The translations under genes were made by a program, and so were the position numbers. The notes under the pieces were generated by a model, which was given only the letters and a program-made list of their open reading frames with translations, was not told where the DNA came from and ran no database searches. From NCBI GenBank assembly GCA_025531455.1, contig JAMYHL010000049.1, forward strand, positions 124,001 to 188,000: a stretch of DNA of 64,000 nt. Reading direction: 5' to 3'. Origin of the DNA: Apiotrichum sp. Y4204 (taxonomy: Eukaryota > Basidiomycota > Tremellomycetes > Trichosporonales > Trichosporonaceae). Shown piece after piece: positions 47,069 to 57,367 of this stretch (position 1 is its first letter; every line of letters starts with the position of its first letter).

Positions 47069-48610
47069 ATGGCGACCGAGTTTGACGACGTGTAAGCCCA
47101 AGCCCCCGTAAATACTGGGTGGGGTGCTGACATGTAGTCTCACCAACCAGCCTGTCGTCATCGACAATGTACGGCTTTAATAATTGAACAGAACAGTTAC
47201 TAATTGTGCAGGGATCGGGAACCATCAAGGCCGGGTTCGCCGGCCAGGAGCAGCCAACATGTCATATCCCTTCGTTGTGCGTTCTCCCCTCCGTGCCTCG
47301 GGCGGCAGAGTTGCTCGCGGCGCTGCTATTATTCAACCGAGATACTGATGCCATAGTGTCGGACGACCCAAGCACCCGCGAGTGATGGCCGGTGCCATCC
47401 AGGACAACCTCTTCATCGGCAAGCGGGCACAGGAGCTGCGGGGATTACTCAAAATCCAGTATCCTATGGAGCATGGCGTCGTGACCGACTGGGACGACAT
47501 GGAGCGTATTTGGAACTGGGTGTACAGTGAAGGGTTGAACGCCCTGTCGGAGGAGGTGAGTACAGTTACTCTTGGAGTATCGCAAGCTCCATATCTTCAA
47601 CTTAGCTTGATGCGTTGCGGAGGCATAACCCGATCGACGCGTGCTAACCAACAGCACCCCGTCCTCTTGACAGAAGCACCACTTAACCCAAGGCACAATC
47701 GCGATGTTGCCGCCCAGATCTTCTTTGAGACGTTCAACGTCCCTGCCTTTTTTACATCAGTACAGGCCGTCTTGAGTCTGTGCGTCTCGCTGCGCCCTCC
47801 AGTCACTAACGTCAAGGTACTCCACGGGCCGTACTACTGGTATTGTCCTCGACTCGGGCGACGGAGTCACCCACGCGGTCCCAGTTTACGAGGGATTTTC
47901 AATGCCCCATGCGATTCAGCGGATAGATTTGGCAGGACGGTAAGCGCTACAAACTGTACGCGGTCTGACGGCAGCGATGTTACCGATCACCTGCAGCTCC
48001 TGCTACGCAAAGCAGGGCATTATCTTCACACCTCGGCAGAGAAGGAGGTGGTTCGGACCATCAAGGAGAAATGCTGTTATCTTGCGATCAACCCCGTCAA
48101 GGAGGAGAAGGAACACGGCGGAGCATGGGAGGAGTTCCGCCTCCCTGATGGAAAAGTAATCCAGCTCGGCACTGAGCGTTTCCTGGCACCGGAGATTCTC
48201 TTCAATCCGGAGCTCGTAGGACAAGAGTACCCCGGTGTGCACCAGCTCGTCGTGGATTCGATCAATCGCGTCGACATGGACCTCCGCAAATCGCTCTTCT
48301 CGAATATCATTCTTTCTGGCGGATCAACGCTCACGACCGGGTTTGGCGACCGCCTGCTGTCGGAGGTCAAGAAACTCGCTCTTAATGACATCAAGATCAA
48401 GATTTATGCTCCCCCAGAACGAAAGGTATGTTAACTAGCACCGGTGGAAGGCGGCCGCGGTGGTACTTGCAACGCACAGCAGCTCACACACAGTACTCAA
48501 CCTGGATTGGAGGTTCCATTCTGGCCGGCCTTTCAACATTCAAGAAGATGTGGATTTCGTCGGACGAGTATCGAGAGGACCCGGCCTGTTTGTGGAAACG
48601 AGGTTTCTGA
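47069..48610 (+). CDS. ARP1: actin-related protein 1 (centractin), dynactin filament subunit
   Basis: Eight exons; introns 47092-47137, 47169-47211, 47277-47356, 47556-47654, 47780-47816, 47940-47974 and 48426-48493. It reads '[20 protein letters not shown]' then '[20 protein letters not shown]', '[13 protein letters not shown]', '[20 protein letters not shown]', '[12 protein letters not shown]', '[19 protein letters not shown]', '[19 protein letters not shown]' and '[20 protein letters not shown]'. The actin ATP-binding phosphate loops (DNGSGT and DSGDG) are present. The '[20 protein letters not shown]' stretch separates Arp1 from conventional actin. Arp1 forms the short filament of dynactin, which links dynein to cargo and is needed for nuclear migration in fungi. 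The C-terminus ('[14 protein letters not shown]') departs from the usual 'HKK' ending, so a last small exon could be misread. Confidence 0.93.
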
Positions 48611-49495
48611 AATCGGGGTTCAATAGGAAGGGATTTCGGATGAGAAGGCTCTCCGAGAAGAGACAGAGAGAGTGGCTGCGAATGGGTTTCGCATACACAC
48701 AACAGTCATGTTCCACAGTTACGATGTTGTGGGTCTGTCTCAATCTTCCCCAGCTAATTCCATCGTTGAAGGAGAATAGTGTCGGCGCGATCGGCAGCGC
48801 TCGGCAGCGCTCGGCAGCGCTCGGCAGGGCTCGGCAAGGCCGGGCATAGATAGTACATGGCCGCCATTGTCTGATTAGCAGCAGCAGGCGTTAAGTGAGA
48901 GGATGTTAATGGTTAACGCGCGGGCACGTGAGGCCGATCCGAGGCAACCTTTATCAAACGCAACAGCAGCTGGCACCTGCGACAGAGGGATGGGTGTGCT
49001 TTTGGTGGCTGAGCACTTTGTTTCACAGACTTGTGTGTTTTGAGGCTGGAATGTTTCGTGCATGACGGTCTGAACTGACCTACTCACCAACCTGTGCGAC
49101 GTACCTGACTCGTCGAGATGGCATGACTTGGGCCTTCCGTTTGATTTCCTTGGCCGGAATCAAGCCGTAACGTGTCAGGCAATTCGGATCGCAAACATGC
49201 TCCAAAGGCGCTCTGAACACCATCTCAGCCTGTTCCTGAAGCATCACATATGCTCCTTGGCAGTCTCCGATCGCTGTACATGTTGCACTGAACCGCCATC
49301 CTTTTCACCTCGTGTGTTCCGCTTTGACATGTGTGCAGACAAACATAGAACACAGAAAATGAAGCACTTATATCAATCGACCCCCTTGTCAGCTCACATT
49401 CATGTATTCGACACCCCATCCATCACCTCCCATTCTATTTGCCACCCACTCGCCCCCGACGCCAGGTCGACTACTCACCCTTCTCCGTTGCTCAG
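48611..49495. other. intergenic, 885 bp
   Basis: 3' flank of ARP1, including a 10-bp tandem repeat at 48791-48840, and the promoter of copy C. No gene recognised. Confidence 0.5.
48791..48840. repeat. 10-bp tandem repeat, five units
   Basis: Three exact TCGGCAGCGC units followed by TCGGCAGGGC and TCGGCAAGGC, preceded by a degenerate unit. Lies 180 bp past the ARP1 stop. Confidence 0.85.
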
Positions 49496-50910
49496 ATGGC
49501 AGACCCCCCGCCCGCGTACAGTTCGGCTGGATCGCTAAACAACTGGTTCAGTCGTCCAGAAAAGGAGGCTGTTCGTCCAGAGAAGGAGGCATCTCCACCA
49601 GAAAAGGAGCGAGCCGCTGACGACGACGACGAGGGGCACCCTGCGCACAATGGCAAGGACAAGGGCAAAAGCAAGGGAAAGTCACGCGGCTATCTCCCAC
49701 TGCCAGCCGATGCGCCGCGGTACGCTGAGCTTGTGATCAGGAGCTGGGATGAGCTGGTGTTCGTCAACTTCCCGGCGGATCTCCGGGATGGGTTGGAGCA
49801 CATTATCAATACCACGTGGTCACCCGGCGTGAGCGCGCACTACACGTACCCCAATGGGTTTGAGTGGAAGTTAGGCGGCCTGAACAGTAGGTGCAGCAGG
49901 TGTTCACAGAGTCTGGAGAGGAAAGGTTGGAGATCCGCAAGTTTTGTGTTTGCCATACCCGTTGGCAAGCATGATGGGTACTGCGTGTCTGTGGTTGAAG
50001 CACGAGGAGCACGGTGGCGTCCTCATGTTGTACTTCTCGGCAGGCACGGTGTGTGTGTGCGTGTGTGTGTGTGTTTGTGTGTGTGTGTGTCTCACGCAAT
50101 CTGCGTTGGCCGTCATGGCGCGGCCGTCGAAACTGTCACCCGGTGGCGTTTTGCGGTTGAATGGCTCAAGACTTTTCGCGCACCTGCTGACCACAGTGCA
50201 TGGGAAAACAGGCGTCCTGCTCGCCAAGCGGCTTCTCGTCCGTCTGCCGCAGTACCTCGCTCAGCAGGGATGGCACCTCATGTCTGGCGGTCGGCTGGCC
50301 GTACCCTCCGAGGACAAGCACACACTCATCTTTCGCCAAGGTGAACCGGTGGAGCGCAGCTTCTGCGCGATTTCTTTCATGGACGTCAACAAGATCCAGC
50401 TTATCGATTCGCCCACACCATCCCTCAAGGAGGCTTTCACACGGACCGTCTATGTGAGTTGATCCAAATGTTTGAGCAGGTTGGGCACTGCGTGCTGCTA
50501 CGCTCTCTCCAAAACCATCCCCTCACCATAATCATTCCGTATGCCTGTCTGTACTGCCACAGCATCCTGACATTGCCCAGACCTGGCCATACGGCATCCA
50601 AGCCGAAAAGACAAAGGCGTTTGGTAGCTGGCAGATCACGTGTCGAGGCAAGCCGTGGAGCTCCTCAAAGGTTACCACCCCCCAAAGCATGCTGGCCCGC
50701 AAAGTGCGTCTCGACATTCTCGGCGTCATGGATTATCACGGGTACGAACTAGTCGCGTGCATTGCCTCAAGCCAGATTGCGGGCGACGGGTACCGCGACA
50801 GCTCGGGATCAGCTCGCGCCACCGGACGGTTAGTGTTCCTCAATTTGACTGCCCTCAACCCCGAATTCGACCAGTCGGCGGATACGTGGCTGCTAGCGAG
50901 TAGAGCGTAA
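49496..50910 (+). CDS. PPxY tandem-domain family, copy C
   Basis: Exons 49496-49886, 50197-50453 and 50581-50910. It begins 'MADPPPAYSSAGSL' (PPAY), then a charged Lys/Glu/Asp-rich part. Domain 1: 'RYAELVIRSWDELVFVNFPA', 'GFEWKLGGLN', 'LLVRLPQYLAQQGWHLMSG', 'DKHTLIFRQG'. Linker: 'SFCAISFMDVNKIQLIDSP'. Domain 2: 'TWPYGIQAEK', 'ITCRGKPW', 'RKVRLDILGVMDYHGYELVA', 'ADTWLLASRA'. The first intron is phase 1 at the place where copies A and B split a Trp codon, but here the spliced codon reads Met, so this signature Trp of domain 1 is lost. The second intron is phase 0 as in A and B; the third is absent. Encoded opposite to A and B, beyond ARP1. Confidence 0.78.
50049..50090 (+). repeat. (GT)n microsatellite inside intron 1 of copy C
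   Basis: About 20 GT units with two interruptions, within the unusually long (310 nt) intron 49887-50196. Confidence 0.85.
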
Positions 50911-51306
50911 ACTATTGTGAATAAAGGCAGACTCCAAATCCCTAGCTTTAGTAAAACGAACAAAATCAGATTCTTATCTCGTCGAGCTGTAGGTTAGATC
51001 GTCATTAATGTACAAGATTCCCTCCAAGTGGTACGACATGAAAGTGGCAGTTGGTGTGTGGGGTTGTCAGTGTCTGGCCAGTATCCAGTGGGCTTTTGCA
51101 GATTGGACACCTCTGGGACAAGAGTCAGAATGCCGTGAAACGGTGCGTTGTTGCTCAACAAGTGCACCGGACCGCAGTATAACTCCTGTATTGTTTTGAC
51201 GGGCTGCTTCAAAAAAAGACCGTGTTAGTGTCAGTGCTTGATGACGCTTGCGCAACTGTCACTAATTGGAAGTCTATCGTACACACTACAGTAAACCAAG
51301 ATTGCT
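50911..51306. other. intergenic, 396 bp, convergent
   Basis: Between the ends of copy C and PPE1. AT-richer; nothing recognised. Confidence 0.5.
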
Positions 51307-52788
51307 CTAGTTGTCGCCGACGTGCTTGACCGGCGCGGCAGGTGCCCCAATCTTGGGAGGGAGAACAAGAAGCTGCGTATTCCGCCGCCAAAACGTGACG
51401 AGAGTTTGCGCGAGCACAGCAGGGTTATCCTCTTCATCAGCTTAATTCTTCGGCAGGTACAACTGTTGGCTCTACTTACCTCGTGGAGGTAGTGTCCCAC
51501 GTCCTGCATTACCTCAAGCTGGAACTTGCCCTGCCTGATGGTCAGTAGGAGATCCGCCATGTAACATACATTTGCCCAACCATGAGGGCCCGGTCTAGCC
51601 GCTCCTGCCCGGCGAGTACCAGCATCCGGGCACAACGGGATGCGAGGAAGCGATCACTGAGACCTTCATACCATTCTGTCGTCGTTAACCCGACAATTGA
51701 ACTGGCAGCTTACCCATCCAGTATGGTTCCGTGGCCAGGAGATCGATCCGCCATGTCTGCTTATCGTCTACTGCTCCTGCTCCCGGGGCGAGATAGCTCG
51801 GCACTGAGACGCGGGCAGACATCGAGTTGCGAATAAGCCCAGAGGAAAGACTGTGTGAGCTTTACGAAGAAGTTTCCACTCACTGCCACTGAATAGCATT
51901 GCCGAGAGTAGGGAAGGAAACAGGACGCTGCCCCAAGATGCCGCTCATGCGCGGAAGAGCCTCAACCGCCGTTCCTGTGGTGAGTACTATCAGTACGTTC
52001 AACTCACCTTCGACCACATCAAGAACAATGACACCAGGAACGGTATATCCTTTCTTCTGCAGGATAGGGCATGCCGAGAGGATCGGTGCTGCACCCATCG
52101 AGTGGCCAAGAAGCTGGTAGGTCAGTTGGGACATGAACCCCAAACCTACGAGGAGAGATGGGGCCGTCTTGGGATCGGGGAACATGTGCTCAATAATGCC
52201 GACAAAGTCAGTGACGAGCGTATCCAGGCTGAGGTCCGTGCTCCGCTCCGGGGGCCCTTCCACGCGAGTCTTGCCTGCGGTCAGACACACAGTTCGCGGC
52301 GTCCTCCTCACCATGTCCACGAGCATCGAAAGCTAGCACGCCGAGCTCCGGGCCGCGTGCCCGGACTTCCTTTGCGAGCGGCGCAAAGCTCAGCCCCGAC
52401 GCACCCGCACCGTGGTGCGTTACCAAGTATGTTCCGTTCGGATTCTGGCCCTTGGCCGGCGTGCCCTCCGGTGGCGTGATGTACGTTCTGAAGGCCGCGT
52501 CGTTGCCTGGTGGCGAGACCTCAAGCGCTTGGGCAAAGAACTCGGAAGCTGAGAGGGGGGTGTACTTTTCCGCATTCTTGGATGGCCTAGATTAGGTGTC
52601 AGAGGTGTTGTGCAATACTGCGGACTTTGAGCTTACATGAATGCAAGGTCTCCAACCTCGTCAGCGAGCTCCTCCTCGTCGTCCTCCTCGTCCTGTCCCT
52701 CAGGCACAGCAGGTTGTGCCCACGGAGCGCGCGTTGCCTCCATCGACGGAAGGCGGTTCAGCATTGCCTTTCTGAACTCTTGGGACAT
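51307..52788 (-). CDS. PPE1: protein phosphatase 2A methylesterase 1
   Basis: Multi-exon, starting 'MSQEFRKAMLNRLPSME' with an acidic stretch typical of the family ('EGQDEEDDEEELADEVGD'). The alpha/beta hydrolase core follows: 'YLVTHHGAGASGLSFAPLA', 'GVLAFDARGHGKTRVEG', 'DLSLDTLVTDFVGIIEHMF', nucleophile elbow 'LLGHSMGAAPILSA', 'GVIVLDVVEGTAVEALPRM' and the catalytic His in 'QDVGHYLHED'. It ends 'PVKHVGDN'. Introns include a 33-nt one after 'DVVEG' and one inside the Gly codon of 'RGHG'. The enzyme removes the C-terminal methyl ester from the PP2A catalytic subunit. Divergent from mitochondrial uL11. Confidence 0.94.
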
Positions 52789-53246
52789 TGTGTGCTGGGT
52801 ATATTGTGTCGTTGTGGATGAGGTAAGAGCACAATGTAATCGGTGGGATTGGTCTGTCGCGTCGGTCGAGAGGCTCATCTTGCCGTGACGCAGCGGTCTC
52901 GCAGACAATTACAAAGTGAGTGCGGGGCACCACTCATGAACCCAACGGGCACTGGCTCTGTGGGATTGAACTTTTGGCCCGAGAGATATAATTTGTGTGA
53001 TCCCCCCATTTTCCACGGGCAAAAGTCGGTTTGTTCGGAATGGGTCTTTTGAACATTGAAACCAACGGCGACGAGATAGCAAACGATCGCGTCAAAGCGT
53101 TATCAATAACATCACCACCACCACTCTTTCGCGTCTCAAAACCGGCAGCTCGACTGTAACGCAGCTCCCGGAGAAAGGAAACCCACAGCTACGGAACAAA
53201 CGAGCTTTCCTCTTATCCACCTCCCTCGCGTCCCTCCCGATTCACC
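52789..53246. promoter_or_regulatory. divergent promoter PPE1/uL11m, 458 bp
   Basis: Spacer between two outward-reading housekeeping genes. The uL11m side ends in a C/T-rich leader. No specific site recognised. Confidence 0.4.
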
Positions 53247-53979
53247 ATGGCGTCCAAGAGCGGAGTCACCCAGATTGTCGTGCGTCAACCCTGTTTAGCT
53301 GAGAGGAGTTGCTCACAGTTCTCAGAAGCTGATTGTCCCGGCGGGCAAGGCGACGCCGAGTCCCCCCGTTGGTCCGGCCCTTGGTGCGCGTGCAGTGAAG
53401 GCTATCGACTTCTGCAAAGAATTGTGGGTATCGATCTTGGTTTTGCGGTCGGAGTTAAAAGATCGGAGTCGAGTGGAAGATGGGGAGGTCTGCGTGCTCG
53501 TAGACTTTTTTATTTGTGTGGGCGGGTCTACGGCGACTTCACTCAGCTGAGGGGTGTTAGGCATTTAGCTGCGTTGTGCGTTATGTGCGCTGTCGGTGAC
53601 TCTGCCCTCCTCACAATCCCCCCTCTCTCCTTCTCCTATGTACTTCCAAGAGTTCTCTGACACCCTCAGCAACGCCCGCACGGCACACTTTAAGCCCGAC
53701 CTGCCGATCCCGACGCTCATCACCATCAACCCCGACCGGACCTTCTCCTTCACCTTCCGCACGCCGCCGGTCTCATTCCTGCTGAAGAAGGCGGCGGGTA
53801 TCGACAAGGGCTCGCCGGCCGCTGGGTCCATCAAAGCCGGCAAGGTCACGCTCAAGCACGTGTATGAGATCGCCAAGATCAAGGCGTCCGAGGACGGGAT
53901 GAAGGACCTCGGTGTCGAGCGCATTGCGCGCGCCGTGGTCGGAAGCGCCAAGAGCATGGGTCTTGAGGTCGTGCCATAG
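53247..53979 (+). CDS. MRPL19: mitochondrial ribosomal protein uL11m
   Basis: Three exons. '[11 protein letters not shown]' joins through an intron at 53280-53325 to '[20 protein letters not shown]', the conserved uL11 N-terminal domain. After a longer intron (about 53428-53652, exact borders uncertain) the RNA-binding C-terminal domain reads '[20 protein letters not shown]', '[20 protein letters not shown]', '[20 protein letters not shown]' and '[20 protein letters not shown]'. About 150 aa, normal for the bacterial-type protein, and the organellar sequence type indicates mitochondria. The protein forms the GTPase-associated stalk base with 23S-type rRNA. No long presequence is visible; yeast mitochondrial L11 is similarly short at the N-terminus. 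Confidence 0.92.
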
Positions 53980-54208
53980 TCTGCGGATAGAGATGGGGAA
54001 ATGTATCATCGCATCATTCATGGAAGAGCGGATTCCTGACACTTCAACATTGAGAGCTACAAGCGTTGCACGTGGGGGGTGAACTGAAGTCATAGGTTCA
54101 CAGGTGCAACCCCCAGCCCGATCGCGAATGCTCCCACTTATTCTTATGAGCAGAGGTGCATGGTGGTATCCAGAGTGCAGGGTATAACTGTTCTACAAGA
54201 ATGTCACA

Positions 54209-56887
54209 TTACTCGTCACCATCCCCGATACGCGCCTGGAGCGACCCAGCGCGGACGCTGGGGTTTTTCTTTTCGCGTTTGCCGAGCTCGCGCTCGACGC
54301 CGACACTGCGAACACGGAACTTCCGGCGTTTTCCAAGACAGCGCACGTACGCGGTCGTAGCGTACTTGATCTTGTTGACGCCGTCCCACTTCTCGTCGCG
54401 CACGCAGCGCTGGTGCAGCACGTCGACGTCCTTGAACAGCAGGTGTGGCGGGAGGTTTGGCTCGGCAACCTCCGACGGGTCCATCATGGTGATGACGAAA
54501 CCCGGGGTCTTGAGCTTGGGTGTGTAGCCCTCCACGAGGGCCTTCGGCGGATACTTCTCCACAAACTCGTCGAGGAGCTTGAGAGCCCCGTCGACGTCGT
54601 CCTGAAGCGACAGGAGGCGGATGGCGAGCACCCACATCTTCTCTGTCTGGCGCTCCCCCAGTCCCACAAGCCAGCGTTTCCGGCGCACAGTGGAGGTGTC
54701 ACCCATGAGCGGCGGGAGCGACGCCTTGTACCATTCGCGATACGCCTTCCAGGTGTCGTTCCCCCACTCGAAGGCCACCGCACGGTCGTCCTTGGACAGC
54801 TTGCCACGAGCACAGCGGTTCATGATCTGAAGGAAAGTCCAGCCGTTTGGCCGCGGGCCGTCAGGCAGTTCGCCAAGGGCGGCCCAGACGCGCTCGCAGG
54901 TTGCCCGCGCGTCGGCATAGCTCCGAGCGTGCTTCAGCTGAACGGCAAGGTATGAGTTAACCAGACGGGGAGTGAGGTGGACACCGCAGAAGGGGTAGTG
55001 CACGACATTGGCAGGACCGCTCAAGGCTGCGCGGGCGTCGTGGACGACGCGCTCGAAGAGAAGGTCAGCCTCGCGGAGGGCCTCAGCCGACGTTCGCGGC
55101 ATGTCGGCCTCCACTCGGTTTTCGCTCTCCACAACGGCGGACGGGCCCTCTTCGGCCTGGGGCTTGTCTGCTGTCGGCTCCTCGGCCACATCCTGCTTCA
55201 TCTTCGCAGTGACGCTCTGTCGGGTGATAGGAGGATCCCAGGCTGCGTACGTTTGGAACACATTTGCCATGAGTTCCTCGTTTGGTCCCTTGAGGTCACC
55301 TGTACCGGTGAATGCCGCTCCACGGGCGAGGTCAACAACCTCGCTGAGAGCCCAACGGGCACGGTCGAGATCGGCAGCACGCTTCGTTCCCTCGAGCAAT
55401 GCGGTGAAAGTCTCGACTGTCGGTACCCAGGGCGACATGCGGGCTGTGGAGTCCTCCTCTGTGAAAGGAACAAACGTCGCATCGTGGTGTTTGGCAAGCA
55501 TCTGACGAAGAAGGTCGTACGCCTCGAGGTAGTCGTTCTTGGTGCTGCCAAGTGCCCGGATGATCGCGTCGAATTCCTCCCTGCGGGGCTCAACTGGGGC
55601 CGATACGTCGGTTGTCATCTCAATCCACAGGTCACGGGCGCGCTCCGGTTGAGGGTCGGCAGAGTCGCCACAGGCACGAATCATTGTCGTGTAGAGTTCG
55701 CGGGAGGGAGTCGAATGAGCGGCGAGGCGCATGTGGGTGAAGAGGTCCCACGCAAGCGCACGGGTGTGTGAGTCGGTCTGGTTGGTGAGGGTGGGTTCAG
55801 TAAGGTGGGATATGACGACGTTATATGACGACTGAGGAAATGGCTTCCCCATGTTCTCGCTAGCGGTTAGAATCGCAATGGCACCGTCACGGTCAGGTTG
55901 AGGACGGTGGAGATAAGACGAAATAAGAAGATCGCGATGTGTGTCGGTAATCTCGAGGCCAGCAATGTCAAAGTCGGAGATCAGGCGAGCTACTTCGGTT
56001 GTCTGTCCACGACGCGCGTACACCTCGACAACCTTATCCAGCTGTTCTTTCGTGGGCAGGGTGCCGTGGCGCTGAACAGTTAGCTCGAGTACAATTCTCC
56101 AACTCACCTGCATTGTGCTCAACAAAACTTCGGCACCTTGGGCATCGGACCTGTCCAACTGTGGATCGTTAGCCGCCGCACAACAGTGTCAAACCCACGA
56201 AAGACTCGAAGAGAGCCTGCCACTCGGATCTCCGAACCAGACCAAGAGGCACCGGGACCTCACTCGGCGGGCTGTCGGGCGCGAGTTCAAGGAGGGCAGC
56301 GGTGAGAGCGACATGTTCCGGCGTCCCGGAAGGAACGGCCGGGAGAAGGTTGACCTTTCCCTCCTCTCCCTCCGGCTGGGGCCTCAACCGCTCCGCCAGG
56401 CCAGCAAGCAATGTCATGCGGTCGCCCTTGGTCATCGGACCCTCAGCCGGCTCCCCGATCAACTTGAGGTCCTCGGCAGCCTTCGGTGCGCCGGAGAGCA
56501 CGACCTGCTTGTAGAACGTGCGCAATGCCTCCTCGTCGTATTCGGGCACGCCCTCAATCGCGCGCTGGACAATTTGCCGCTTCGTTTGCCGCTTGACCCA
56601 GCTCTCGGACGGAAGACCTTCCTCGTCCAGCTCGACGCCGGTCATGTCCACCTCGGGCGGTGGGGGAGGCGGTGTGTATAACGGTGGGGCATTCTCATCG
56701 CGCTTGTAAAGATCTCGCTCTTCCTGTGCGCGTGCAGCAAGTGAGGACGGTGGGGGCTGGAGTGGGGAGTGTGTGCTGTTGGTCAGTGGCGAACAGTAAC
56801 GAGTACCTACTCATGAGCGCGCCGCAGTCCCGTGAGGGCTTGTGCTTGTGCTCGCAAAGCTTTCCTTGCTAGAGAGTACCTCAGCAT
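54209..56887 (-). CDS. mitochondrial pentatricopeptide-repeat protein
   Basis: Four or so exons. The start ATG 56887 gives 'MLRYSLARKALRAQAQALTG', an Arg/Ala-rich, acid-free mitochondrial targeting sequence. The second exon is proline-rich ('PPLYTPPPPPPEVDMTGVEL'). The long last exon carries helical-hairpin repeats of PPR type: 'DLFTHMRLAAHSTPSRELYT' then 'TMIRACGDSADPQPERARDL', 'FDAIIRALGSTKNDYLEAYD', 'ALKLLDEFVEKYPPKALVEG'. The C-terminal 'YVRCLGKRRKFRVRSVGVER' is basic and could contact RNA. About 850 aa. Fungal PPR proteins of this kind act on mitochondrial mRNA stability, translation or the small ribosomal subunit; which one this is cannot be decided here. The start lies 480 bp from the divergent AOS1 start. 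Confidence 0.85.
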
Positions 56888-57367
56888 GGTTTTCGATACC
56901 GGTGATGAGGAGCAGATAGTGTAAAGGGAAGAGAGCGCAAGATAGATGTTCTCTGATCCACAGTGATATCGACTCTTGTTCATGTGCGATCGATCATTCT
57001 CGGCGTTGCGCGTCGCTGCACACTGGGAAAAAAGTTCGACAATGACGAAGTGGAGGTGGAGGATTAGCGGAACCAAAGAGAAGCTAATGGGCCATTGAGG
57101 GGTATGATTAACGCTGGTAGCGTGTTTTGTTAACGAAAATGACTCACCCAGCAAATCCAGACACTCCGGTTACATTAGGGTCGTCTGCCTCGACCTCCAC
57201 CTTGTCGTCCTCAGCTGCTTTGATGGACGCGAGCAAGTCCAGGCGCGTCGTTCTTTAAACTCCTCCTCAACTGCAGCTCTCATCAGCCTGCTCTCTCTCT
57301 CCCTTGTACTCTTTCTCATCCCCTCCCTGATTCGCATATTATCCGCATACGTGATAAGACGACAATA
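56888..57367. promoter_or_regulatory. divergent promoter PPR/AOS1, 480 bp
   Basis: Spacer between the PPR protein and AOS1. C/T-rich near the AOS1 start; no defined site. Confidence 0.4.
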
